Source: Neckera pumila (Eukaryota; Streptophyta; Bryopsida; Hypnales; Neckeraceae). Taken from it: a stretch of 64,000 nucleotides of DNA. Positions 1-12,465 of this stretch are shown in pieces. The translations under genes and the position numbers were made by a program. The notes under the pieces are model-generated. The model had not been told where the DNA came from, ran no database searches, and saw only the letters and a program-made list of their open reading frames with translations. Every line of letters begins with the position of its first letter. The first letter of the stretch is position 1. The stretch is from the NCBI GenBank assembly GCA_963969595.1, contig OZ018408.1, positions 6,755,823 through 6,819,822 on the forward strand. Direction: 5' to 3'.

Positions 1-349
1 AGCCAACCTAAAGCCATACATGATAGGCAGACGGGGAGAATTCCGCGGCAGTATAGAAGATTCAACAATTGAGTTTGAAGATTCGACACGACAATTATTA
101 AGTCAAGCTACTTAGTAAAGTGAATTTTTGGATGACACGTACATCTATTTTTATGAACCTTGTTGCTTGTTCAAATACTATAATGAACAAGAATGATGAA
201 AGTATATGAACTCGCCATTCACAAATTCACCTTATTAACTAATTTGATTTAATAATTGTTGTGTCAAATCTTCAAACTCAATTGTTGAATCTTCTATACT
301 GCCGCGGAATTCTCCCCGTCTGCCTATCATGTATGGCTTTAGGTTGGCT
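1..349. repeat. Long foldback (inverted-repeat) element
   Basis: Bases 1-105 are matched in reverse complement by 245-349, starting with AGCCAACCTAAAGCC and ending with its complement. The first 88 or so bases of the arms look identical. Weaker pairing continues inward to a small central stem (GCTTGTTCA/TGAACAAG near 166-192), so nearly the whole interval can fold into one hairpin. There is no coding potential. It is probably a foldback or MITE-type element. The left flank lies outside the window, so a target-site duplication cannot be tested. Confidence 0.85.
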
Positions 350-2290
350 CAAGGGTCAAAATAAGGATAAGAAACCACAAGATACGGGACGGGTAAAATG
401 GGATGACAGACACGAGCTGCTATCCGAATGATGGAATCCTAAATTTCAAATTCACGATCTGCTAGCCAAAACTCTAGACCATGAGAATAGAGCAAGTCTC
501 GATCGTGTGGGTGATCAATCCCACTTCGTCGCCAAGACAATAAATGGGGTTGAGTCATGGTTTAACCCAGACTGCCCGCAACGATGTTTACAAAACATAA
601 ATGAAATAAATGATAACGAGACTTCAAATCAGGCTAGGAATAACAAAGCTACATTCCACACATACATAAGAAAAACAAAACCCAATCCTCTTCAAATCTT
701 CATGTCTTCATGTCTTCAAGTCTTCTTGTTTTAATAAAAACAATGGGGAAACTCCAAACAACAAGTTCTATAATGGCTGTGACCTTGTATCTAGTGCCAC
801 ATGCGGCTCACAATTTCAAATACTAAGTACAATAACATTTTAAAAATCCCTTCTAACAATCTAACATCCCTCCAAATTTCAACTGATTTTAAAATATTGT
901 CCAAAAGTTATAGTCATTCAAAGTTTGGGTCTTCAATTTTAAAAGAGCATCCAACCTCTCAATTTCTATACATCATAACCCTTTCAATAAGCCTCCAAAT
1001 AACTTGAGTGATAGAAAATTAGAGAGCTAATACAAGAATATACCACTCCTAAACTTTCCAAAAAAAACCCCTCAAACTAACCAAAAGCTATGGCTCCTCA
1101 AAGCTTCGGCTTTGTTCTCACAAAAGGCAACCAACCTCCAGACCTTCATACCTCCATATCTTCCTTTTCAAAGCTTCAAATCTCAAATTCAATAAGTTTT
1201 TAGAAAGCTCAGACAAAGACAAATACACCCTCCAAATCTTGTTGCAAAATGATAAACTGAATATTAGCTATGGTTTGTCGAAGTCTTCGCCTTTCTTCAT
1301 AAATGGCTTTGAATCTTCACAAATTCAAGCACTCATAACTTTTGCATTCAAACTTCAAATCAAGAATGCAAAGTCATTTTGGAAAGGTATTTTTACAAGG
1401 AATAACTTCTCCAAATTTCATTCCAAAATTCTTCAAATACTATACACCATAGCTCTTCAAAAACTCCCCTCAAAAAATCAACAATGAGGAAGAAGATGAA
1501 AATGATCACCACCTTATCTCCCACCTCAACCACTCAAGTTAAGTGGACTCCTACCCATGCTTTCATCACATGGCTATCTTAACACCCATTGGCCATCTTC
1601 ATTGACCACACAACTAACTCCCTATCTTTTTCTTAAAAATAAATCACCTCAAAGTTAAACTAGAAGGTAGACTATCTTTAACTTTTTCTTTTAAAACTTC
1701 ACATACACAAAATAAAACTAGAAACTAACTCAAAGTATAAAAAATAGGATCTAAGATATGTTTAATAGAGGTAAAAATAAAATTCCAAGAAAAATATCAC
1801 TCCATCTTCCGGTTGCGGTTCTTCACCTTGAGACTTAGAAGAAACCCTCCAATTTGATATACTAAAATCCAAAGCAAAAACAAAAATTAAATTCCCTAAC
1901 CATATAATTCAATAAATCAAATCCTATCAAAATAACATGAAAACAAACATTTTTTTATAATGTACACATTTGCAATGCGACAACGCTTGGAGGGATCAGG
2001 ACCCTATGGTTTCCAGCACCCTTTTTGTCGTGACCGGGCTCCTTCTTTCCCTGGTAGGTTGCACGGTGGGAGATGTTTTGGAGGCTGGCCACGGCCTAGC
2101 CTGGGCCGGGGAGCTTCCAAGTGAATGGGTGGCGATGCTCTCATTGCTTAGAATATACATTGGTCAAAAATGCACTAGCAACTCCATGTTTGCTTCAGAG
2201 AGTGACCAAATGATGTTGCAATGAACTTTTTTACACTCTAAATACATTGCACGTGCAGATGGTACCACCCTCGAATGCACTCCTGTAATC
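350..2290. other. Intergenic AT-rich DNA, no gene seen
   Basis: No gene is supported here. The interval is AT-rich with many degenerate short copies of CTTCAAA/TCTTCAAAT-like words, which makes several short open frames of low-complexity composition. A GC-richer patch at about 1970-2150 stands out from its surroundings, but I could not assign its translation to a family. Confidence 0.5.
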
Positions 2291-2299
2291 TTCAATAGT

Positions 2300-2575
2300 T
2301 CCTTTGATGATTTAATTCCCTTGATGATTTTAGAAAGATAGTGGATTTGGAGGAGGGGATGTATATTTCCAATGTGCGCTTGAAAGTATTTTTGGAAGGG
2401 AATGAGAAAGGCACAAAGGCAGTCACTGTCACCACTATCATGGTTTCCATGTATTGTGCTGCTTCGGAGGTCAAGGAAGAGTTTATGATTGACCCTTCCT
2501 TCGTGTTCATGATTATGGAGGAGTCCACCAATAATCTTCACCAGTGTCTTCTATTTTAAATCATGTGAGGTAACC
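2300..2575 (+). pseudogene. Serpin C-terminal fragment (pseudogene)
   Basis: The plus-strand frame at 2341-2559 reads like the last part of a serpin. It has a hinge-like stretch (VFLEGNEKGTKAVTVTT), then a reactive-loop-like segment, then the C-terminal signature FMIDPSFVFMIMEEST. Plant serpins normally have an acidic hinge (EVNEEGTEAAA), so the lysines here are unusual. After EESTNN the frame shifts by one base relative to the family's C-terminal strand. No N-terminal three quarters of a serpin (about 390 residues) was seen upstream, where stops interrupt all frames. This is therefore a broken 3' fragment. The family assignment rests on the motif pattern alone. Confidence 0.6.
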
Positions 2576-2579
2576 ATTC

Positions 2580-3588
2580 CGCAATAAGAAAAGATTCTTA
2601 GTTATAATTTGAAGAGTCAATATAATTGGGATACTAATTGAAGAAGGAGATTTTTGGCTAAAAGATGCATAGGCCAAAATATGGAAAGAGGCAGTGAAAG
2701 TTATGAGATTTAGTACACGCTACTAAAATAACAATCTAGCTATTGCACTCATGCATACTAAATTTATATCTGATTAAGACTGATCAATAAGGTGTGATTT
2801 CCTTCACTTACTTTAGACTAAAAGATAACTCCATGAAAAAGACTCTATCAAGCCACAGCAAGAAGCCGCAAATGATGCCTTTGAAACAAAAAAGGCAATT
2901 ATGATGTTGGTTTCTAAAGATAAGGCATGAGCATCACTATTAATTAATGTGGCTGAAATACTTGTATACTATTTCCACAATAGGGAAGTATGTGCCTACT
3001 AATTAAGGGGCATCTAAAAATATATATTATTAAAATGTCTTCTATATTTGTGTAAATAGGGCTCCCTCACGTGTGCACTTTTGAACATTGAAGACAGTTT
3101 CAACCTAATTTTTTTTGGTGAAATTGGATCACCATCAAGTCCTCAAAAATAGTAAATTTTTTTTTTTTTTTTGTTGATGCTTATCTATTTATTATTAATT
3201 TATACCTAATTATATCTATTTTCTGTGACAATCTATCTTTTTTTCACCTAGTATTGTTTTAGTACTACAAGTAGTTCATAGTACCTGTAAAGATACTTTA
3301 GCTATTGATTTTTCCAATCAACGTCTGAAATTGTTTCGTTATAAAGTACTCATAGCACTTAAGGTTAGAAATCCAATTTTTGGCAAAATGCTACAAAAAT
3401 GACCAGTCTTTCTTGCAACCATCCAACACTAAATACATTGATAGAACTTGTGGATGAACTTCTAATTAAGAATGATAGATGAGTATATCTCATATATACT
3501 TACAATTACATTTTCAAAAATGAATTGACCCAAATGAATTTAACACCTTGGATTAGCACCAATTTTATATGTCGTTTATAACTCAAAT
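2580..3588. other. Intergenic, no gene seen
   Basis: AT-rich sequence without supported coding content. It includes a poly-T run near 3150-3171. Confidence 0.5.
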
Positions 3589-4497
3589 TTAACACCTAAA
3601 GTTCCTTGACTATGTTCTCACCAAAACTGCTCCAAAACTGCCATTTCTAGCACAAGTACCAAATTTTTGAAAATTATCACTTTTGGACACATGTAACCAT
3701 AGGATCTTGTAGTACCCTAGTTTGGGAATGTGTAAAAAAATTTCAGAAATTTCCATTGTGTAGATTGGAAGATATTAGCATTTGAAGTGGCAAAAGTCCT
3801 TTTTTTCTCCCTGCAAAAAATCAGGCAACTGCACTTCACAAGGTCATATTATTATGGAAAAATTCTTAAATGGTTGTGCTTCTTTGGATTCATTCTTCAA
3901 AGCTAGTTGGCTACATGCTTGAAAATTTTCAGATTATTTGGAATTGTACAACATATAGGAAAAAAATAGTAAGTAGAAAGAAGTAGAGAATGGTTCAAAA
4001 CACTAAATTGTTAATAAGTTAATTATGGAATTGAAAAATGCCAATCCCAATGGTTGCAATGTTGTAATAAATAATCTAAGTCCTAAATTTTTTTTTTTTT
4101 AAATATTAAAAATTGAGTGAAATAAGCGACTTCAAAGTTTATTTTAGAGTAGACAATCCATAACTGCCCGCAAACTAAAAATCCTTGTAACGTTTGACTC
4201 ATTGATCAAAATGGAATGATTCAAAGCTTTCCATGTATATATAAATCTAATAAACCAATTTCAAATTTTTATTTTTGAAAAAATTGATTTTTTTTTATCT
4301 ACCCAAACTGCCCGGTTACAAAAAAAGTAACATATTAGGCCATAATTTTTGACTCGTATTTCCAAATGTCATGAAATTTGGTGCATATGAAAGATATTCC
4401 TCGTCCCCGCCTTCTATAAAAATTTTAGCCCAAAATATACAAATCTCCAGTCACACGTACCTGCCCAAAATTTCTATGTTGGTCCTTTAGGGGTTAA
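3589..4497 (+). mobile_element. TTAA-bounded ~0.9 kb DNA element, copy A
   Basis: Begins TTAACACCTAAAG and ends CTTTAGGGGTTAA, so terminal inverted repeats of about 9 bp (CCCCTAAAG, with one change on the left) are bounded by TTAA on both sides. The body is collinear with copies B (24698-25631) and D (60631-61560). Shared landmarks are 'gacacatgtaaccataggatcttgtag' near the left end, 'ccataactgcccgcaaa' in the middle and 'cagtcacacgtacctgccc' near the right end. No transposase is encoded. TTAA target sites and CCC-starting termini are features of piggyBac-type elements, so this looks like a non-autonomous relative; that part is inference. Confidence 0.75.
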
Positions 4498-5055
4498 GCA
4501 ATTGTAAATGTAGTAACAAAATTCATTTTCTTTTAGTGAATACTCCACTCAGAGTTCAAGTAGCATTATTTATCTTCATCCTTTAAGTTTTCAATAGTAG
4601 CCAAAATTGATGTTGGCCATTAAATGTGGATCCATGTAGCCACATAATATTAGTTGGAGGAGACAACATTAACTAACACCATTTGGGTGGGTGGGTAGCC
4701 TTGGAATTCTTTCAATTGAAAGAAATTATTCTTAGAGAAGTGCATAATTGCACACAACAAATAAATCGTCTTCATTTTTTTCATCATTTAAAGCAAATAA
4801 GAATATTTGTATTTTGGATTGTCTTGTGCATTAGTTCAATTCTAGTCAATTACTCAGTTTTGGAGTTCAAATTATAGCTAAGAAGTTATAATTTAGCATA
4901 TAACTACTAATCATCGTCAATTTGTCATTAGTATTGTAAGTTTTTGACTGCAGCTTGCAGGGCTCTATGCCCAATTAGGCAACTACCCATTCAAAACTCT
5001 TTGGAGTCTAAAGATGAATTGTACCTACTTGTCAATACCTAAAATATAAGTATAT

Positions 5056-6509
5056 ATGGAGATGCCACCACTCATCAACAAAGCATCTGTACCTGAACTC
5101 ATCGCCCAGGGATACAACGCACAAGAAGCAGGGGAACTCTCCAAAGCTCGTATGTCATTCCCTTGTGTTCAACAGAAGCTGTAGCCAACATCCAGACCTG
5201 ACAACATTGTAGGACAGCATTTCAACTTGACACAAATTCCTTTTGATGTGGAGGTAAATATGAACACTCAACTGGCTCTTGACCATTACATATTGCTTCA
5301 CTTCAAAAAACCTCATGTTTTGTTGACTCAAAACATGCCATGAAAAAAATTCTGCTTTGTTTCCAAGAAATGAATATACAGATAGGAGATAGCATTGCTA
5401 ACCCAGTAGCAATATTGTGCCATGGTGCCAAAAACTACAAAGTCTGGTCAGGTATGGTTAGGATCCACTTACAAAATCTTGAAGTTGATGGTAAAGCCTT
5501 ACTTTGTGGCACTAGAGTATTTGCAATTCCACTTGACAATGAAATGCTAACAATTGCCAAGGTTGCTAAGTCATTTGATCCCATAGCCTCCAGCACCTTA
5601 CTCTCCATCAAGATCAACAGTGAAACCATCAGGAATGTGGAACCCCATCATCTCTTCAAACAAACACTGGAAGAGAGCTTTTGCCAAGGCTTTGAATTTG
5701 AACTAACCCAGGTTCAAAAACCCATTGTTGAGTCTTACGGATGACTGACAACAACATCACCGGAAGAACTCACAAAGATCAAGCAGCAACGGATTGCAGT
5801 ATTGGGAGAACTTCTACAACTAGTCAACCCTGATCTGAATCAGCTAACTCGGGAGGAGGTGAACAAGAGAAACTGCCTAGTTCTATTGTCAAAAACCTCA
5901 ACCTCACCAAATCTATCGTTGAAGTGTCTTTAGCCCTACACAATCACATTGGTCCCAGGAATGTCAAATCCATCTTCTTCCCACGATAGAAAAGAGACAC
6001 TCATAGCGGCATAGTCAACATTGAATGTCTCAATGCAGCGGTATATAAACAACACGTAAAATAATTGACACGCCTTCATCACAAATGGGTGGAGTTTCAG
6101 CCTCATCCCAATTTTCTAGATGGCTTTGCAAAACCCAATGATGAAGCACTCCAGAAATGGGTTTTCCTGGACTTAAACACTGCTCTAGCCAGTACAATTG
6201 AAGCAATGCAAAATACAACCTCATCCTCTGCTCCAAAGCAATCACTAAACAAAGAAGAACTATCAACTTTTAATAGGAGAAGCAGTATCCAAAGAAAATT
6301 CGAAACTACGGATCGAATTCAAGTCGGACACAAGCCAAATGAAAGAGGAGTTGCAAACAGAGGTACAAAGCTATGCAAACAAGGTAAAAAATGACCTTAG
6401 AGGTGCTCTCACAAACCTGGAAGACATTCTGACCTAAAGCATGCAAGTTGTCAAAAACTTAGCTCGCCCGGCTATTACTGCTCTAGAACCCTCTTCACCG
6501 ACAAACTAG
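5056..6509 (+). pseudogene. LINE ORF1-like decayed reading frame
   Basis: A decayed plus-strand frame precedes the LINE main frame. The ATG at 5056 opens a 42-codon stretch ended by TAG at 5182, and the same frame continues to about 5341. Coding then continues in another frame at 5340-5744 (134 codons, including CHGAKNYKVWSGMVRIHLQN), again near 6065-6394, and finally to TAG at 6507. The C-terminal part is rich in Q, E, K and S and may form a coiled coil. I recognise no domain. Position and strand suggest an ORF1 or nucleocapsid-type protein of the LINE that follows, but base composition differs: this part is not G-poor as the main frame is. It could instead be an unrelated host or element gene. 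Confidence 0.45.
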
Positions 6510-6868
6510 TTAAGTTTTACAACTCCATCACCCAAAAACAGTGTCGTAGACATATACCATAGTATTACACCACCTCTTATTTGCATTATATTATTGTACA
6601 TCGCCAACTGTTGGCAATATTACATATATATATTCTGTATTTTCTCATATCTTTTTCAAATTCTCACTCTTCTTTTCTTTTGCAATGTCAAAAGCACCAA
6701 TTAAATATCCTAAAACTACATTCATACACATATGAACATACTTTACATACTACTACCCATGTTAATAAAATTACACAAATTTATCATTACAATTAAATAA
6801 AATCTAAAATTACTAAGTTAACCTCAAATCACCAAAAACTTCAATTGCATCTACTAATTCTTCTATAT

Positions 6869-6895
6869 GGAGATATAGAATCCAATCCAGGACCC
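6869..6895 (+). other. 2A-like ribosome-skipping motif in the LINE
   Basis: In the frame open from 6797 to 6934, the codons read LLILLYGDIESNPGP followed by MP. This matches the 2A consensus D-x-E-x-N-P-G-P (the last Pro at 6893-6895), preceded by a hydrophobic stretch as in 2A-containing LINEs of animals and trypanosomes. In those elements the motif separates an N-terminal peptide from the polyprotein co-translationally. The frame ends 13 codons later at TAA (6935), and coding then resumes in another frame at 6961, so this copy is broken just after the motif. Confidence 0.75.
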
Positions 6896-6960
6896 ATGCC
6901 TGATATACTTACAATACATCCATCTACGCATAAATAAAGATTGTAAATGTCTTTTATACC

Positions 6961-7368
6961 ATGTACAATAAAATTACAACCCAAATACCAACACCTAGTA
7001 GACAAATTTGCACCCACAATAAACATTGCACATCCTCAACACAACAACACAATCATAGACTACCCACACTTATCACGATACATTTACCGAAACCAACATT
7101 AACCACCACCAAGACTTTATTTGCACTTATTGTTACAATTAGCCCACAACTAGAAACATGTGACCAACAACTAATACAAACACCATCTCCAGATTGGACC
7201 TCATCTCTACTACAGAAAATAGCTCTACTACAAAACCCACTAGAACGACACATCCAAATACCACACCCATATACACAATTTAAAGAAAGAAACCAAAAAA
7301 TCATTGAACCTTCCAATTCCATTCATAAAGAACTTTATAATTTTATTAACAAACAAACGAACCAGTAA
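6961..7368 (+). pseudogene. LINE polyprotein N-terminal segment
   Basis: An open frame of 135 codons between the 2A-like motif and the endonuclease. It is low in Gly and Ala and rich in Thr, Gln, Ile and Pro, because the strand is poor in G. I recognise no domain. Its position says it belongs to the LINE polyprotein as a linker or N-terminal region. The frame differs from those on either side, so frameshifts bound it. Confidence 0.5.
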
Positions 7369-7445
7369 CTTTATAAATTCTGCTTAATGAATTTCCATTT
7401 TTACCAGAAAACTTATTCATAGAAGCACTAAAATGTAATGACACC

Positions 7446-8320
7446 TTGGACGAGTACTCCCACCCTCTTCCATTACCTAACTTACCATTAACCCATGCAA
7501 CAAGAACACAAACAACAAATCCAAATACATATATTACCACATGGAATGCTTCATCAATTAATATAGCTCTACCAAGCCTCCACCAATTAATAACATCTAC
7601 ACCTAATAGCCCTGCTATAATAACAATCCAGGAAACAAAAATAACTGCAACAAAATCCACAAACTATATTCAAAATTTATTTCCAAAATATAAACTAATA
7701 TTCAATAATACCCATACATTAACTAGATGTATACAACAAAGAAGACCATATGCACCAAGAAGAGGTGGACTCCTTACCCTCATATATAAAAAATATACAT
7801 ATCCAGGAAACATTACAAAAATCCCAACTCCAGCTAAATTTTCACCATACTTGCAAATAATAAAAATAAATAACCATTTGTTACAACCATGGCTACTACT
7901 TCATATGTATATGCCCTCACACATAGATGACCTACAATTAATACCAAAAATACAACATCACATAACCCATCACCTCTCCCTATACCCACAACATACGCAC
8001 ATTTTATACGGTGACTTCAATAGAGACATTGCTCTCATTAGAAGACAAAATGAATTCAGCATAACCCTACCACAGACAGAAGATGTAGAATGGCGCACAT
8101 TTACAGACAACCTTTAGCTCAATTACATACCAACCAATAGCCCATTTTCTAGACAAGGAGGTAATAACTATACCCACACTAGTTTAATAGATGGATACTA
8201 TATACAAGTACTTAATCCAACCTTATATACATCAACAACTAATCATAATCACAATCTAAACTCAGACCACTCACCCGTCACATTACACATACCACCAAAT
8301 ACTCTAGTAGCACGCCCTGT
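7446..8320 (+). pseudogene. LINE AP-type endonuclease domain (EEP)
   Basis: The expected exonuclease-endonuclease-phosphatase motifs appear in order: ITTWNASS (metal-binding Asn region), AIITIQETKI (catalytic Glu), RRGGLLTLIYKK, ILYGDFNRD (Asp/Asn pair) and, after an in-frame stop at 8115-8117, LNSDHSPV (catalytic Asp-His). In LINEs this domain nicks the target DNA strand to prime reverse transcription. The nonsense codon between GDFN and SDH inactivates the copy. The motif order is clear and the assignment is strong. Confidence 0.8.
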
Positions 8321-8981
8321 ACTACCAATTCAAAACAAACCACTAAGAATTTTAAACCCTATTCCACAAAAAAAAAAAAAAAAAATTTAAAAGACAATTT
8401 TTCAAAGAACACATATTACAAATAAATGAACTCACAATTAATCTCAATAATGAACATCTAACAAACCATCAATGGCACATAGCATGCACCACTCTAGATC
8501 ACCTCATACAAAGTATATCTAATAAAATACTTGAAAATTGCACCGCACCTCCACTTCCCCAACTTACAACTCGCATAGCACAACAAGGTGGTTTCTTACC
8601 AAGAAAATTACAAAAAAAAATGGAAAAATCACCTTGCTACATACCACTTAATCAAAAAAGCAATATATATAACAAAATCCAGTATAAACTGGATAACACA
8701 CCCTATAATAGAAAAAAAAAAATCACACCCATGTCTACATTCCACCTCCTCCAATAGAAGAACCCGATCAACAAGAATGGATTAAAACACTAGCCAACTT
8801 AGCCAAAAATGCTAACATACAAGCCCGTAAGATTACTACACAGTATATTCAAACTTGTATTAAAAAAACAATATCAAAATATAAACAATTATATGAAAAA
8901 AGCCCCCAAAAAATAAATAAAAAAGTATTTAAAAAATCTACCCCCCCCCCCCCCCCCCCCTCCCACACACTAGATTGCATT
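8321..8981 (+). pseudogene. LINE linker between endonuclease and RT
   Basis: A degraded linker region of the polyprotein with several frames and poly-A runs. It ends at a homopolymer of 20 C at 8941-8960 that interrupts the reading frame. A 65-codon frame at 8588-8785 is visible, but no domain is recognised. Confidence 0.45.
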
Positions 8982-10854
8982 ATGGACAGAATCAATAACT
9001 TACTAACAAACCCTGAAGACATTGCCAACAAAATACACATTCAACAATCAATTAGTAATAGACCCACAGTACCAATATGCCATTATTTACCAGAACACCC
9101 ACCATACTGTACATGTGGAGTAAGACAATACCCATGGCATGATTTAGACGGTTTTATTATAGATAAAAGAGGGATCTCCGAAATCCCTTTACACAACTAT
9201 CTCAACAAAGAAACATATGACATTTGCCTAAAAAACTTAGCCAATAATAAAACACTAGGTCCAGACTTAATTCCTAATATAATCCTAAAGAATATGCCAT
9301 AATGTTTCCATAATCTACTTTTCCTATTCTTCAAACGGTATTATAAACAAAAACAAATCCCAACATCATAGAAAACTAGCCTAACTATATTACTCTATAA
9401 AAGAGGAAATCCTTCCCAATTATCTAACCATAGACCTATTGCACTTGCAAATACTGTCTATAATTTTTCACTAGTACTTTAACTCTAATCCTTTCCGAAT
9501 ACGGAGAAAGCAACCAAATCCTCCATGATAGCCAAGAAGGATTTAGAGCAAAAAGAAGCACATCAAGACAGCTACAACTCCTCATAGCAGCTCTAGAAGA
9601 CGCAAGATTTACAAACCAAGACATTTATATATTATACATAGATTTCAAAAATGCATTTGCATCCATAGACCACGCAAGACTCCTTGCTATAATGTTAGAC
9701 CTTGGATATCCTAGAGATGCAATATCATTAATAGGAAATATCTACTTGCAATTCACCACGATATATACAGGCGACCAATTTGGTAGTACTAAACCAATAC
9801 CAATACAAAGAAGTACCATTCAAGGAGACACACTAAGCCCCTACCTTTTTCTTATTTTTCTAGAACCACTACTGAGATGGCTTCAAAAAGGCAATAATGG
9901 TTATACATTTGGTACATCCAAAATAAGTGTAAGTTCTGCAGTATATGTAGATGACCTAGCAGCTACATCAAACAAACTTAAATCACTTCAAAATCAACTT
10001 AATAAACTCGATAAATTCTGCGAATGGCCCGGAATGGACTTAGGCGTACAAAAATGTGCAATCACGGGATGCCCAAATAAATCAAAAACAAAACTTGACA
10101 CCTTCAAGATCCAAATACAAACCATGAATATTAGCTATAAAAATCAGCCAATACCAATCTTACATCAAACTGAGCCTTACATATATTTAGGAATACAACT
10201 AATACCATCACTAAAATGGAATTTGCAAACCCATATCACCACCAAAAAAGTAACCAACCAATGTACACAACTTACAAATTGTCCAGCCACAATAAAACAA
10301 AAAATCAACATGGTTGATACCGTAATTAGAGTTGGCATAGCCTATAGCTTTTTTGCAGTTCCATACTCACTACCAACAATTAAAAAACTAGATAAAAAGA
10401 TCATTGATATTCAAAAAACAATATGTGGACTACCAAAATGCACTGCAAACGTAATAGCACAGCTCCCACATGAATTATTTGGTCTAGAAGCCTTCTCACC
10501 TAAAAATGCATATCTACGTTGCATAGTGAACAACTTAGAAACGCCTTGAATGATCCAAGAAGACTAGGAATTATATATAAAGGACTTATCCATCATATTA
10601 TAGCCAAATTTGGTGGTGCAAAAAACATCCCCAGAATTAAACCATGTGATTGCATTCGATCGCCTACAACAAGAACTCTATTTTTACTAAAACATGAAAC
10701 AGGCATCTACCTCATTAGCATAAAAGAAAACTTCCAATTACATACGACAGAACTTGAAAAAGAATGGATGTCGCAAACCAATATCACTCTCCTCCATATA
10801 AACCATAATTTTTCTCTTAAATTGATACATAAACTCTTATTACATAATATCTAG
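8982..10854 (+). pseudogene. LINE reverse transcriptase domain
   Basis: Non-LTR reverse transcriptase motifs occur in order: NKTLGPDLIPNIILK (block 0/1), LSNHRPIALANTVYK, SQEGFRAKRST, YILYIDFKNAFASIDH (catalytic Asp of block A), IQGDTLSPYLFLIFLEP (block B), the YVDD box at 9944-9955 (catalytic Asp pair), then thumb sequence to about 10850. The core from 9692 to 10549 is one open frame of 285 codons. Stops precede it: TAA at 9301 after KNMP, and a TAG where a Trp is usual in '...SWKT'. The catalytic residues are intact, but the frame as a whole is broken. The enzyme copies element RNA into DNA at the nicked target. Confidence 0.85.
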
Positions 10855-12465
10855 AAAATAAAACACATTACACTCCCTAATGGCACAAATCTCATGTCAC
10901 CAGAAGACTTCAAAATATATTATAAAACCCCAACCAAAATAGAAAAAAGAGCTTTGAACATAGCAGAACAACCTTTTTGCTATCCAAAGTGTATCCTTGA
11001 ATGTTCAAAACCTTGCCAAAGACACCCACTACCACGAACTCTCAAAGCACAATATGTATCAGAGAACCGAGATCTACACCCAATAATATTAGAAAATCAC
11101 TCCCACCTAGAACCACCACCGCTACCACAACAACAAAATCCACCTATACACATCCAAAACAACTTAAATGCACTTTCCATACATATTATAACAAACCATT
11201 AAAAAAAAGAAACAAAAGACAAATATAACATTTTCAAAAAATATAATACATACCTATGTCAATGGACACTTCAAGATAACACAATCTATACTAAATGGAT
11301 GCCACAGAGAGACCTTTTCCCGCTTAATCAACCAACAATAATAACACACAACATCACTTTATTAACACAATATTACACAAAACAACAACACAAACACTAC
11401 AATAATATCATCACGGTAAACTTCAACCATGAACAACCTAGAGATATGAGATTCATTCCACCACCACCAATAATTCCACTTACAACTATCTCCACTACCA
11501 AATGCAACCCAGAAAAAGACATACTAACAAATACACATACCATAATAACACAAAATGAACGAACACACTTATATCAAGACACTGGTAAATACCTCATTAC
11601 TATCCCAACTACTAGATTACAATGGTTATGGAAACAATATCACATTGCTAGACATAACGTAAATGACCTAGTACCACCCACACAATCATTTGAAACCGAA
11701 ATCATATGGCTCTATCAAAGATACAAATATAAAAGAATAAAAAAAAAAACATTTTAGACATCACAACACACCCTACCATAAAATATACTACATTCCATAA
11801 CATCAACATTTAACATATCTCATTCATACTTCTCCTCACCAATTACCTGCTCTACACAAATCACGCAATTTTACTCTCAATTTGACAGAGACAGAATATT
11901 TGGTTCCCTCGGCAAAGCCTTTGAATACAAATGGAAAGGTATAGGTTTTGCCCACCCTCATAATGAGGAGATAGCCCAATAAGCATTACACTGGGCCAAA
12001 TTAGCATCCAAAAATGATCAAAGCACCATAACTATACTAGTCATACTAGATATAAATTGGTACTAAAACTTTTCACCATATACCGGACCATTTGATGATA
12101 CACACGTTATTGTCCATTTTGTTGCAGACACTATTACATATGAAGAACCAATAATCCCCTTTGAACTAAATAAACAGCCACATACTGAACCCCTTGCAAT
12201 ACACATTCTTTGTATATACCACCAAAATCATAATATCGGCCCATCCAACCAGATAAATTCTCTCTCATTGATTCTCCAAGATATGCAAATACCACAATAT
12301 CACATACAAATTGCTCCTCCTACACCTAATAATGTAGCAGTGAACAAGCACACCAATTGGAACAAACCCACATATAAAACCAATCACAGCCCAATAAATA
12401 TACATATACCACCATTACCAACATATACAACTAACTCCCAACTCAAATTCCCAGCGCAATATAGC
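10855..12465 (+). pseudogene. LINE polyprotein between RT and RNase H
   Basis: Continuation of the LINE frame with open pieces at 10894-11202, 11299-11757 and from 12268. Cys-containing text (CYPKCILECSKPCQRH near 10976-11025) may be a small metal-binding cluster. The remainder is Thr/Asn/Pro-rich owing to the G-poor strand and has no recognised domain. Confidence 0.5.

Noticed and set aside
2164..2541. 125-codon minus-strand frame opposite the serpin fragment
   Set aside because: It is the shadow of the plus-strand serpin-like frame and shows no motif.
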